The notes under the pieces: generated by a model
What the model saw: only the letters and a program-made list of their open reading frames with translations
What the model was told of the DNA's origin: nothing
Databases searched by the model: none
Origin: Apostichopus japonicus
Lineage: Eukaryota > Echinodermata > Holothuroidea > Aspidochirotida > Stichopodidae
Assembly: GCF_037975245.1 (NCBI RefSeq)
Contig: NC_092579.1
Location: forward strand, 7,780,001 to 7,844,000
Length of the DNA: 64,000 nucleotides
Direction of reading: 5' to 3'
Position numbers and translations under genes: made by a program
Part shown: one piece after another, positions 1 to 10,590 of the stretch
Layout of the letters: each line of letters begins with the position of its first letter
Numbering within the stretch: position 1 is the first letter of the stretch

Positions 1-411
1 GCTTTCATCAGCTGCTGCCTGCTGATCGGTGCACGGACATGGCGGTAGATCACCAATGTTAGCAGATCGCAACCAGGAGGAACACATTGTGCTGTCAATC
101 ACGTTGTCGTCAGAACGTTTTGAGGTACCACCAATGCCCCCAGGATCATAGGCATCAACGGTCCCGCCTCCGGGAGATCCAACGAGTATATTACCATCGG
201 ATCCATAACAACACTGTTGTCTACTTCCTCCTGATCCTGATCGATAACACGACGAAGCTCCCGGGTGATAATATTCAAGAGATGGGTTTTCGTCAGGTTC
301 AAAGCCTCCATAAGCTTCTGCCTGCTGATCGGTGCAAGGACATGGCGGTAGATCATCAACGTTAGTAGATTGCAACCAGGAGGAACACATTGTGCTGTCA
401 ATCAATTTCAA
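1..411 (-). repeat. 303-bp in-frame tandem duplication inside gene A
   Basis: Positions 1-108 repeat positions 304-411 with an offset of exactly 303 bases (101 codons). Both copies encode IDSTMCSSWL then DLPPCPCTDQQA. The copies differ by several substitutions, so this is not a simple assembly stutter. The duplication restarts the AMOP-like segment before its last cysteines are reached. More copies may lie to the left of the window. Confidence 0.85.
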
Positions 412-2409
412 ATGTACGCTGGATAGAAGGTGATACAGAAGCTTGTCATTTGATCGCAAGGTAATCACTGCCGACGATAGACCAAACGAACTAAGTCCAT
501 CCAAACTTTCCGTTGGTATTTCCGATGGCATGAAACTAAAAATACCTACGTTTTTAACCCTGCCTGAAATTTTAATATCATCTGACCAAATAAGTCCTTG
601 GTCTTGACCGATTCCTTCAATGGCGACTTGAATTGAAATAGCAACGTATTTCACTTCAAACAGGTTGGTTGGATCCCAATCAATGATAATTTCTTTTTCT
701 TTTGTAAAATCAATGTTACCTTCAATTTCATCTGATTGCAAAACATTGACTGTAGCAGGAAGGACATCTTGGGGAAGAATGTAAACATTTCCCCTGAAAG
801 GAAAAGTTTCTTTGTTGTCAACGGACACGTCCACGGTAACGTATGATAGCTGTTGAAACCTCGGAGTAGTGCAAATAATAGTGTAGGCATCAATTACATA
901 ACCGCGTACTTCAATCTCTCTGTTATCTTCATTGAATCGGCAAAATACATTTGTAGTATGTACTTCATTACTTTCAAGACATGGAAGCGTGACAGTGAGT
1001 TGTTCTCCGCCAACCTCTCGCAAAAAGAAGGGTTCAATGTTTAGGAGGCGTTCGTCATTTGGAAGGAAGAGTCCAGCTGAATAGCCATAAGTCTCGGCTT
1101 GTTCATATCCATAAACTACAACAGAAAACGGAGATCCATCGATGTACGAGCTTTGTTCTACGAAAAAGACCCCTTCTCCCTTTGGAACCTCTACCGTATA
1201 TACATCATATGGTGTACCGGCTATGCTATGATGGATATGACTGCTATCTTGTAAAATAGGTTCACCGTTCACAAGAATGGTCTCCGACTCATTAGATTTG
1301 ACTATTATATTGAGAAAATTAAAGAATCCTTCACTGTCTCCGCCAGATTTTGGAGGAGTAGAAAATCCAAAGATGTAGCTGAATTGTTCTTCAGAAGGAA
1401 CCTGAATGATTGAAGGGTCAACAATATTTTGGTTAATTGTTCTTAAAAGCTGCAAGACAGAAATTGGCTGATTTGAGGTGATGACCCCACTCCCATGAAG
1501 CTCGCCTTGCCAAAATTCCCCGACTTGCATTGTTACCGGTTCGATACCGGGAATGGTTACTTCTGAATTTTCGTAATAGGTGTGAATAACATACACTGAT
1601 CGGTCATCAGCGGATCCTGTTGCAGTGTAAATATATGAGCTACTCCAGCTTTCCACCGGTACCACTTGCTCCGAAAGCGTATCACAATTTGATCCCTGCG
1701 TAGATGCACATATGTGACCAGTAAAGAGTGCAAGTGGCTTATCGCTTTCAATTACACTGCCCCCAATATATTCGGCATTGGAATCGCTCACTAGTTGTAT
1801 TACTTCATGTTCGTGGATCGTCAGTTGAATCGTTTCGCCACTCAGGTAAGAGGTGTCACCGATAGTGACTCCTGCGGTAAGGACGATCCTTACGGCAGTT
1901 TCATCTTCCACGCCTACAATAGCAAAGAGACTCGGCCAGATATTGTTACTATCATGGCTCATTGCTACGTAAGATAGTCCAAGATTGTTCACTGGAATAG
2001 CCAAGAAAGCATCAGTTGTGAACGGCGCGTAGTTAAGACCGTAAACAGACACATCGCTGGTAGCAATCACTTCAATGACTTTGTCACTATGTTCTGAGGT
2101 TACACCTAGTAGTAATTCGGTCGGAATATTGATTCGCTTCGAGCTTCTCGCATCCAGAACAAATGTTGTTAGGTACGGCCCATCAATGCCAGAATACTTG
2201 CTGCTTATCGTGACTGATGTTGATTGATCGCTGAATGCAACAACGATCAGAGAGAGTTCAGTCGTTAATGGGCTGTTATCATAGTTGCCTGTAAATGCTA
2301 TCACAAAATGGCGTCCTCGGGTGATACCAGCACAAATGGCTGCATTCCCATCAACTTGGAAGACTAGGTTGACAAGAATGAATATGATAATGACAAGTCT
2401 GTTCGCCAT
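1..2409 (-). CDS. Gene A: IgGFc-binding-protein-like cell-surface protein (3' end outside window)
   Basis: The frame is open without a stop for 803 codons from an ATG at 2409 to the window edge. The first 20 or so residues are a hydrophobic signal peptide, followed by the family start (CAGITRGRHFVIAFTGNYD). The next ~680 residues match genes B and C throughout and are closer to C, at roughly nine residues in ten by eye. They form the IgGFc-binding-protein N-terminal region. A Cys-rich AMOP-like segment (PPCPCTDQQAE, then QQCCYGSDGN) follows. There the protein departs from its paralogues: after GGIGGTSK the segment starts again at IDSTMCSSWL. A splice acceptor (pyrimidine tract, then ACAG) lies 5 bases before the ATG, so the 5'UTR is split as in B and C. 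The VWD, sushi and membrane parts are expected beyond position 1 but are not seen. Probably secreted or membrane-bound; the ligand is unknown. Confidence 0.85.
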   Translation of the reverse strand, partial: MANRLVIIIFILVNLVFQVDGNAAICAGITRGRHFVIAFTGNYDNSPLTTELSLIVVAFSDQSTSVTISSKYSGIDGPYLTTFVLDARSSKRINIPTELLLGVTSEHSDKVIEVIATSDVSVYGLNYAPFTTDAFLAIPVNNLGLSYVAMSHDSNNIWPSLFAIVGVEDETAVRIVLTAGVTIGDTSYLSGETIQLTIHEHEVIQLVSDSNAEYIGGSVIESDKPLALFTGHICASTQGSNCDTLSEQVVPVESWSSSYIYTATGSADDRSVYVIHTYYENSEVTIPGIEPVTMQVGEFWQGELHGSGVITSNQPISVLQLLRTINQNIVDPSIIQVPSEEQFSYIFGFSTPPKSGGDSEGFFNFLNIIVKSNESETILVNGEPILQDSSHIHHSIAGTPYDVYTVEVPKGEGVFFVEQSSYIDGSPFSVVVYGYEQAETYGYSAGLFLPNDERLLNIEPFFLREVGGEQLTVTLPCLESNEVHTTNVFCRFNEDNREIEVRGYVIDAYTIICTTPRFQQLSYVTVDVSVDNKETFPFRGNVYILPQDVLPATVNVLQSDEIEGNIDFTKEKEIIIDWDPTNLFEVKYVAISIQVAIEGIGQDQGLIWSDDIKISGRVKNVGIFSFMPSEIPTESLDGLSSFGLSSAVITLRSNDKLLYHLLSSVHLKLIDSTMCSSWLQSTNVDDLPPCPCTDQQAEAYGGFEPDENPSLEYYHPGASSCYRSGSGGSRQQCCYGSDGNILVGSPGGGTVDAYDPGGIGGTSKRSDDNVIDSTMCSSWLRSANIGDLPPCPCTDQQAAADES

Positions 2410-3138
<729 letters not shown>

Positions 3139-3252
3139 ACGAAAATCCACGTTTACTCCAAAAGAAAATATTATTATTAGAGAAAACCAGAGAAATAAGA
3201 TATGACTCATAATTGACAAATAAGGAGTAAGTTTTAGAAAATATATTGGAAT

Positions 3253-3279
3253 TTTCGGTCCCCCTGGGACCTTCGTCAG
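3253..3279 (-). ncRNA. Hammerhead-ribozyme-like core, left PLE arm
   Basis: Reading the minus strand: CTGACGA, then a 6-bp stem (GGTCCC/GGGACC) with a 3-nt loop, then GAAA. This is the conserved hammerhead core (CUGANGA, stem II, GAAA). Hammerhead motifs are a known feature of Penelope-like element terminal repeats. I could not find a stem III/cleavage site/stem I 3' strand next to it, so the ribozyme looks incomplete in this truncated copy. Confidence 0.55.
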
Positions 3280-3419
3280 CAATACTTGGCAGTCGAATGA
3301 GAAGTACAAAATGTGACACAATGAAAGTATGACGCTAGATAAGTGTAAGTTGCAATGATGGAATTAAAACCAAATAAACCATGACTATACAGGAAGCGGA
3401 TTAAGGAGCAAAGAACGGA

Positions 3420-4613
3420 TTACATATGCTTGTAGAACTGGTAGTTGTTAAGGGGTCCCAAGTCTTTGTTGAGGCCGGTGATGTGAGACTTAATACGAAA
3501 GATCCAATCGATTTCTTTACGTTTACGTTCAGTAGTTGATTTGAAGTTCGAGGCAATTAAAATACATTTTAGGTTTTTTAGAGAATGACCATGAAGATTG
3601 AAATGTTCGGACACTGGGAATCCTGCAAAATTATCACGAACAGATTTTTTGTGATTATTAAAACGTAAGCGGAATCGGGAGCCTGTTTCACCTACATAAT
3701 TGCCCTCTTTGCAAAGTACACAATAGAAAATGTAAATAACATTAATAGAATCACAAGAGAGGGAAGGGGGTCTAAGACTAAAGTCAACATTGGGAATCTT
3801 GACCACGGTGCCTGGGGTAATATGGGGGCATATTTGGCATCTAGGTTTACCGCAAGGAAAATTGCCTGCGGAGGTGGAAACTGAGCGGGGGAGTCTGGGG
3901 GAAGTGAGAAGAAATTTAAGGTTGGGGGGTTGACGAAATGCTAGCATGGGGGGTACCTTAAACGATTCTCCTACAGACTGATCGTCTTGAAATACAGCAA
4001 AATCCTGTTTGATGGAGCGAATGAAAGATTTGATGAGGGGGTTGTAACTGGTAACGAACGGAATGCGTGTGTTGGGACTTTTAGACTTGTATTTTAATAA
4101 GTCCTTACGGCTCAACTTGTCGGCCCTGGAAATACCCTGTCTAATTAAGTGAAGGGGGTATCCGACGTTCAAGAAATAACCAGTTAATATGGATACCTGG
4201 TGTTTAAAATCACATGGGTTGGAGCAAATGCGTTTAAGTCTAAGGCATTGGCTGTAAACAATAGAACTCTTGAGATTATGTGGGTGAAAACTATTAAAGT
4301 GTAAATACATATGAATATCAGTGGGCTTATAATAGACTGAAGTGGTTAAGGAATTGCCATCCAACTTGACCAGAACATCTAGGAATGAAATTTGATGTTT
4401 GGAAACTTCGACAGAAAATTTAATGCTGTCATGAAAAGAATTAACATGATCAAAGAAAGACTTAAGAGATTCTTCACCATGTGGCCAGACAAAAAATATA
4501 TCGTCAATATATCTATAATAATGTGATGGCTTAAGAGGAGAAGTGGATAGCATTTCCTGTTCTAATTCGTGCATAAATATGTTGGCGTAACAAGGTGCCA
4601 TCTTAGTGCCCAT
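3420..4613 (-). CDS. Penelope-like RT / GIY-YIG endonuclease, N-terminally truncated (left arm)
   Basis: The 397-residue frame stays open upstream to 4703. It starts in RT motif 4 (NGTAMGTKMAPCYANIFM), followed by the catalytic YIDDIFF box (residues ~35-41) and the SFLDVLV motif. A zinc-binding linker (CGKPRCQICPH, ~253-263) precedes a GIY-YIG nuclease at ~290-390, with YIFYC and NYVGET, the Arg-containing RFNNHK and the Glu in TERKRKEIDW. In this family the RT and nuclease together carry out target-primed insertion. The upstream RT motifs are missing, so the protein should be inactive as it stands. The listed start is simply the first ATG inside motif 4, not a native start. Confidence 0.9.
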   Translation of the reverse strand: MGTKMAPCYANIFMHELEQEMLSTSPLKPSHYYRYIDDIFFVWPHGEESLKSFFDHVNSFHDSIKFSVEVSKHQISFLDVLVKLDGNSLTTSVYYKPTDIHMYLHFNSFHPHNLKSSIVYSQCLRLKRICSNPCDFKHQVSILTGYFLNVGYPLHLIRQGISRADKLSRKDLLKYKSKSPNTRIPFVTSYNPLIKSFIRSIKQDFAVFQDDQSVGESFKVPPMLAFRQPPNLKFLLTSPRLPRSVSTSAGNFPCGKPRCQICPHITPGTVVKIPNVDFSLRPPSLSCDSINVIYIFYCVLCKEGNYVGETGSRFRLRFNNHKKSVRDNFAGFPVSEHFNLHGHSLKNLKCILIASNFKSTTERKRKEIDWIFRIKSHITGLNKDLGPLNNYQFYKHM

Positions 4614-4763
4614 AGCGGTACCATTGATTTGTAGATAATATTTCCCGTTAAAAGAGAAATAATTATTACTTAATATGAAACGTAAAATGGGACCAAGATC
4701 ATATTAAGTAATAATTATTTCTCTTTTAACGGGAAATATTATCTACAAATCAATGGTACCGCT

Positions 4764-5957
4764 ATGGGCACTAAGATGGCACCTTGTTACGCCAACATAT
4801 TTATGCACGAATTAGAACAGGAAATGCTATCCACTTCTCCTCTTAAGCCATCACATTATTATAGATATATTGACGATATATTTTTTGTCTGGCCACATGG
4901 TGAAGAATCTCTTAAGTCTTTCTTTGATCATGTTAATTCTTTTCATGACAGCATTAAATTTTCTGTCGAAGTTTCCAAACATCAAATTTCATTCCTAGAT
5001 GTTCTGGTCAAGTTGGATGGCAATTCCTTAACCACTTCAGTCTATTATAAGCCCACTGATATTCATATGTATTTACACTTTAATAGTTTTCACCCACATA
5101 ATCTCAAGAGTTCTATTGTTTACAGCCAATGCCTTAGACTTAAACGCATTTGCTCCAACCCATGTGATTTTAAACACCAGGTATCCATATTAACTGGTTA
5201 TTTCTTGAACGTCGGATACCCCCTTCACTTAATTAGACAGGGTATTTCCAGGGCCGACAAGTTGAGCCGTAAGGACTTATTAAAATACAAGTCTAAAAGT
5301 CCCAACACACGCATTCCGTTCGTTACCAGTTACAACCCCCTCATCAAATCTTTCATTCGCTCCATCAAACAGGATTTTGCTGTATTTCAAGACGATCAGT
5401 CTGTAGGAGAATCGTTTAAGGTACCCCCCATGCTAGCATTTCGTCAACCCCCCAACCTTAAATTTCTTCTCACTTCCCCCAGACTCCCCCGCTCAGTTTC
5501 CACCTCCGCAGGCAATTTTCCTTGCGGTAAACCTAGATGCCAAATATGCCCCCATATTACCCCAGGCACCGTGGTCAAGATTCCCAATGTTGACTTTAGT
5601 CTTAGACCCCCTTCCCTCTCTTGTGATTCTATTAATGTTATTTACATTTTCTATTGTGTACTTTGCAAAGAGGGCAATTATGTAGGTGAAACAGGCTCCC
5701 GATTCCGCTTACGTTTTAATAATCACAAAAAATCTGTTCGTGATAATTTTGCAGGATTCCCAGTGTCCGAACATTTCAATCTTCATGGTCATTCTCTAAA
5801 AAACCTAAAATGTATTTTAATTGCCTCGAACTTCAAATCAACTACTGAACGTAAACGTAAAGAAATCGATTGGATCTTTCGTATTAAGTCTCACATCACC
5901 GGCCTCAACAAAGACTTGGGACCCCTTAACAACTACCAGTTCTACAAGCATATGTAA
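4764..5957 (+). CDS. Penelope-like RT / GIY-YIG endonuclease, N-terminally truncated (right arm)
   Basis: This is an exact mirror of the left-arm protein, residue for residue over 397 amino acids. The frame upstream runs back only to a stop at 4683-4685, so the right copy keeps just a few extra residues (GTKIILSNNYFSFNG) before the ATG. The YIDD box, Cys-rich linker and GIY-YIG nuclease are all complete. Being intact over ~1.2 kb, it has either copied recently or been kept identical to its partner. Confidence 0.9.
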   Translation: MGTKMAPCYANIFMHELEQEMLSTSPLKPSHYYRYIDDIFFVWPHGEESLKSFFDHVNSFHDSIKFSVEVSKHQISFLDVLVKLDGNSLTTSVYYKPTDIHMYLHFNSFHPHNLKSSIVYSQCLRLKRICSNPCDFKHQVSILTGYFLNVGYPLHLIRQGISRADKLSRKDLLKYKSKSPNTRIPFVTSYNPLIKSFIRSIKQDFAVFQDDQSVGESFKVPPMLAFRQPPNLKFLLTSPRLPRSVSTSAGNFPCGKPRCQICPHITPGTVVKIPNVDFSLRPPSLSCDSINVIYIFYCVLCKEGNYVGETGSRFRLRFNNHKKSVRDNFAGFPVSEHFNLHGHSLKNLKCILIASNFKSTTERKRKEIDWIFRIKSHITGLNKDLGPLNNYQFYKHM

Positions 5958-6097
5958 TCCGTTCTTTGCTCCTTAATCCGCTTCCTGTATAGTCATGGTT
6001 TATTTGGTTTTAATTCCATCATTGCAACTTACACTTATCTAGCGTCATACTTTCATTGTGTCACATTTTGTACTTCTCATTCGACTGCCAAGTATTG

Positions 6098-6124
6098 CTG
6101 ACGAAGGTCCCAGGGGGACCGAAA
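6098..6124 (+). ncRNA. Hammerhead-ribozyme-like core, right PLE arm
   Basis: Mirror copy of the left-arm motif: CTGACGA at 6098-6104, stem II at 6106-6111 with 6115-6120, GAAA at 6121-6124. It lies about 140 bases after the ORF stop. In full-length elements the partner strand for stem I would come from an adjacent terminal repeat, which these 5'-truncated copies lack. Confidence 0.55.
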
Positions 6125-6205
6125 ATTCCAATATATTTTCTAAAACTTACTCCTTATTTGTCAATTATGAGTCATATCTTATTTCTCTGGTTTTCTCTAA
6201 TAATA

Positions 6206-6226
6206 ATATATATATATATATATATA
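6206..6226. repeat. Short AT tract bordering the right PLE arm
   Basis: About 20 bases of TA repeat follow the right end of the palindrome. With the long AT tract on the left they mark the probable insertion target. Confidence 0.7.
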
Positions 6227-9200
6227 CTGCCGATTCAACAATATAAAATGCCGATTCATCACCTTTAGTTTAGTTTACGTCCGGTTATTTTACAAAACGG
6301 GTATTGAACGATTAACAAAGTCGATGAATGCACAATGCTAAACATATCTCATTTTGAAGCCTTAATACACTATTACATTGTACAAGCGGCGTACCACAGT
6401 AATATTAGGTCAATATTTCACCTCTAATTTACGTTTTTCTAACAGCCTAAAGGGGTTACCACAAACCTGCACGCCGTTGCTGTTAAGAGAGAGAGAGTGC
6501 ATGAACCTGCTTAGCCTTTCCTTTCTGAATCATTTAAAGTTCACGAGAAAGCAAAATCGATAGAAATTAGCAACCGCCATGTTGTAAATGACTGAGCCTA
6601 CTTGGTTTTCCTTCCGCCATGGACGGCGGTGTTAGTGAATCTACACGACAGTCAATGCTTAGCAAAGAACAACTGAAATCGCTTGGTTACAGTGTACTGA
6701 TACTGTGTCACAACTTAATTGCTAACAATATGCACATGCTAGTCATAAACATAACCCTTGTCACATGTGTATGTGAAAACATAACATTTTGAAGCCCTAT
6801 CATACATTTCATTACAGACACGACGTAGTCGATCTCTCGATGGCTCGTTTTTGTTACTATTGTATAGGGATTGATCACACAACCATTACGATTTAGTTTA
6901 CATCCAAACTTAAATTCGCATTCGCTGAGGTCGAGCGAATGAAAAACTACAAAAAAAAAACACAAAACAAACATCCAAACAAACAAACAAACCATAAAGC
7001 AAATGAGAAACTCATCAAGAAATCTAGGAAAGAAACAAGTAAGAATCCGATTAATGTTTGAAATCAATACAATAACAAAGATGGGGACAAATTTGTTTAC
7101 TGGAAAAGATTGTTTAGGCCATCGAGATTGAACGCATAGGCCTAATGGGTTTTTTCTTCATTTGTTCACTGTAGCATATAACCTTCTCCCTAGTTACAAT
7201 CTGTAACAACATTAATTTAATATAAATAGTTTTGCCTCTCATTTGTTTACGTTTATGACTGCATTCAGATAATGATGAATGTGAAACATCAGAAGTTTAT
7301 ATAATGGATACTATACACTAATTTTCGATTGCAAGCTTACCTGAGATGTGAACACGATAGGATTGGTAGACAGTTTCCTTTTCACCGATGTTGTACCTTA
7401 GACAACCTGATGTGCGTGATAGTTTTCGTCAGCTCAAAAAGACAGTTGGGCGTAATAAAGAAAGGACTGGCATTTGCACAGTACTCCTAGATGCATCAGC
7501 TTATGTATCACACTCGAACTATTTTAATGTCACACTTGGTTTGCTTGTCTCGCTGTTGCGAAAGACTCGAAGAGTATGCCCCTGGTTCTTCGACAATGAT
7601 GGCACCAGGCCAAGATAACCAACAATTTAAGCATACCCTGGGTATCAAAAAAATATATTTGCAAAGTGATCCACTCTCATTATTAGCCTCCTACGAATTG
7701 GAACTGATTATATGAACATGAAGAGGGTGCATAGACAAACATGGGACAGATGTATCTATCTTATAGTTGCTGGTATAGGTGTATCAATGTTTGTATTTAC
7801 AGTGTGCATATTTGAGACGTATGTTGTTTCATGTGAGTAACATTAACATGATCAATTTTTGGAATTGATTGAGCTGAGACATTTAACATAATATCTAAAA
7901 TTCACTCATCCCCTTGAGATCTATCATATCAACGTCCGAGTTAAATGCACCGAGCCGTCTACATGTGACGAGAACTGCAACTAACAAGGATAAAAAAGCG
8001 GCAGTTATTTGAAAATTTCGCTGTGACGGAATCAGTTTTGCTGGACATTATTACGCGCACTTAGATGCATGCTATATTCATTTTAATTTTGCGAACGTCA
8101 TCGTGTGCATTACTTTGTGTGCTAAGTGAGCAAGATACTGATAAGACTTGGATAAGCTCAAACAAGCACTGATGATTATAAGAGGCAGTTAAGAAATTGG
8201 TTAATGAACGTACTGCGGAGTATATTATTTGATTTCATTCATCGTCAGTATAGAGTATTAAAGTTCACCCCGTTCATTCACTTATCTTGCATTGGAACTA
8301 CCCCTTGTTAGATAAAATAACCGATTTAAATTTATGTACCATAATCATGTAAAGGGAATAAAGAAATAATTCATTGGTATATCAGTAATATTTTTATTTA
8401 GCTTTTTCGCCTTTTCTAGGAGTACAAAGTTTGTTGCAATTAAGATGTTGTTCGAACCTTCCGCACCGAATTTATGCAATTCTTTCTCATTTCGCGACTA
8501 TTCTGTTGTCTGGTACTGTCAGATCACATTTTAAAGTAGTGGACTGCATGAACAGTGTGAAGTTAGAAACTATTTCTTATTGATGTCCAGTACGTCTGTT
8601 ATGATGCTCCACCTTAATTTAATTTGATAATAGCATTCTAATATGGGTAGAATATAGATATAAATAAACACTTTCACTTTGCGTGTTATGGTACACCTCA
8701 CATGGTGATAGTGCAACTGCTACTCGTACATTGAAACATACTAATATGTGTAATTAAAGTATGTTGTGGCGAGTTAAAAGTATATAAAATATCAAATGCG
8801 CATGTTCTCTAACTTTGGGTAAATCATGACTAGAACTGTTTGCTGAAAGTGTAACCTTTAATGTGATCTCGATATTCCCACTTGTAGTCAAACACTTATT
8901 AATTTCGTCAGGGTAAACTGCACAGCACATTTGTTTACAATATGGCAATTCTGACACAGATATAGAAGGGAGACTAAGTGACAGAAAGTTTAGTCTTTTT
9001 ATGCAATAACACAAAAGAAAAGAAGTCTTTGAGAGTCAGTGATGAGTCTTTAATTATTTCGGTTCTTCTAAGGTATAATTGAGCTTTAAAATATGATAGA
9101 TTTATGGAAAGTTCCTTTTACACTAAACTGATGAGACGAAGGCTCCTCAGTGGAAGCCTAAAGTTTAATGTTAATCCTTTGTTTTGGAAACTTCTAATAA

Positions 9201-10590
9201 CTGACCTCTTTTGTTTTCATAGAGCACACTTGTATGAAATTCAATTTGTCTTTGAATGTGTGTTATATATTATACACATATTCTTTGAGAACATAAAAGT
9301 CGTAAGTTTTCTTATTGACTTTTGCGATGCATCTGCGTAATTGACTTCCAAAGTTAGACTAAGTAGTTCAGCCACTTAATGTATGAGTATTAGATGTTTA
9401 AAGGGACATCCAAAACATGAAAGAGGTACAGTATTACAACCAGCACTAACTATTATTGGCTTTTAAATGGTATACAATATATCAACACTATATAAAACTT
9501 AATTGTGTGCTTAAAATCATACCTTAAGTAAACCACGTAAACAAAAAACAAAATGGTTCTATGTTAAATTGTAAAATGGTTCCCCAAACAAAAACAAAAC
9601 AAGGAAACAAATACAGAAACCTAAACATATTACAGTCACAGCTTACGATATTTGAACTTATAGTGCATATTTAGGTAAAAGTCTCACAAACCAGAGTTTT
9701 CTAACAGCTGAGAGAGACATATGTACTCATCATGTGATATTTTGCGTAATATATTTCTACCTCACGATAATTGCATGCCTCTTAATGTGATGGGCTATGT
9801 TTTGATATGATGCAGTTATAAGTTCATTTAAATGCACAACTCAATCGATAATTTCAAGATTCAGTTTACATATATAGGGGATTTCATAGTTTACTTTAGA
9901 TTGTTATCGTTCAAAGTGACCGTAGTACCAAGATCAGCACACATACCTGTGAAAAATCACACCAGGAGAACAGAGAAAGAAATATAATGATACTGGATTT
10001 CATTTTATTCTTTGGTGACCTACACATAAGTATATTGCCTGTCTGAGTAATCATAAACCAACGTCATAATCATATCACATGTTTCTGCCATCATATTGTT
10101 GTTTGAGAAATTGGTTGGAAGATTTGTAAGTTGATGTTTATGATGTCTCAGTCTGATGTTGTCATAATATAGTCCGTGACATGATTTAAAGATAAGGTAC
10201 CTGAAAACATACCCCCTTAATATTCCCCCCACCCCAGATGCCATTAAACTTATACCATAGGAGTAAGAGTATATATCTCCATGATGAGATTGAGGGGAAA
10301 TATTTCAATTGTCTGTCTTGCGGATTACGCTATTGAACAACCCAAAATGCATTAACCAGAGCTGTTGTTCTTTGTGCACATACACGGATAAAAAAGAAGA
10401 AGGATAATGCAACTGTTACCGAATTTATATATAGATACACTAATATGTGAATAGTTGCTATAAAAGTCGAGTTGAAGTGAAAGTACTTGAATAATTGATA
10501 CTGCATTTCTACCTATCTCTATTTTGTGGACGATGAGAGTGATCAACTAGTGACATGAAGGACATTTAATCATGATTATTAATTTTAGAG
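6227..10590. other. Intergenic region between PLE and the 3' end of gene B
   Basis: 4.4 kb with only short, low-quality frames and no recognised domain or RNA gene. A possible splice donor on the minus strand (AG before GTAAGC, about 7337-7345) could belong to a 5' exon of gene A but has no supporting homology. A TTTATT at 10004-10009 is a possible minus-strand polyadenylation signal for gene B. Confidence 0.4.

Larger units (their letters stand above)
3168..6209. mobile_element. Head-to-head inverted dimer of a 5'-truncated Penelope-like retroelement
   Basis: The arms 3168-4678 and 4699-6209 (1511 bp each) are reverse complements around a 20-bp spacer (4679-4698). All stretches compared by eye are identical, and the two 397-residue ORFs are identical. 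The element 3' ends face outward. Each arm begins inside reverse-transcriptase motif 4 and carries the rest of the RT, a Cys-rich linker, a GIY-YIG nuclease, a 3'UTR and a hammerhead-like core. The spacer reads on (GDLGPILRF) only into the left arm, so the left copy is the longer one and the right arm starts at a break. The left arm also has ~35 bp more 3' sequence (3133-3167). Penelope-like elements are known for truncated, tandem and inverted copies. Confidence 0.93.

Noticed and set aside
7330-7420. Possible first exon of gene A on the minus strand (donor-like site)
   Set aside because: No similarity to the first-exon blocks of the related genes; splice-site resemblance alone is too weak.
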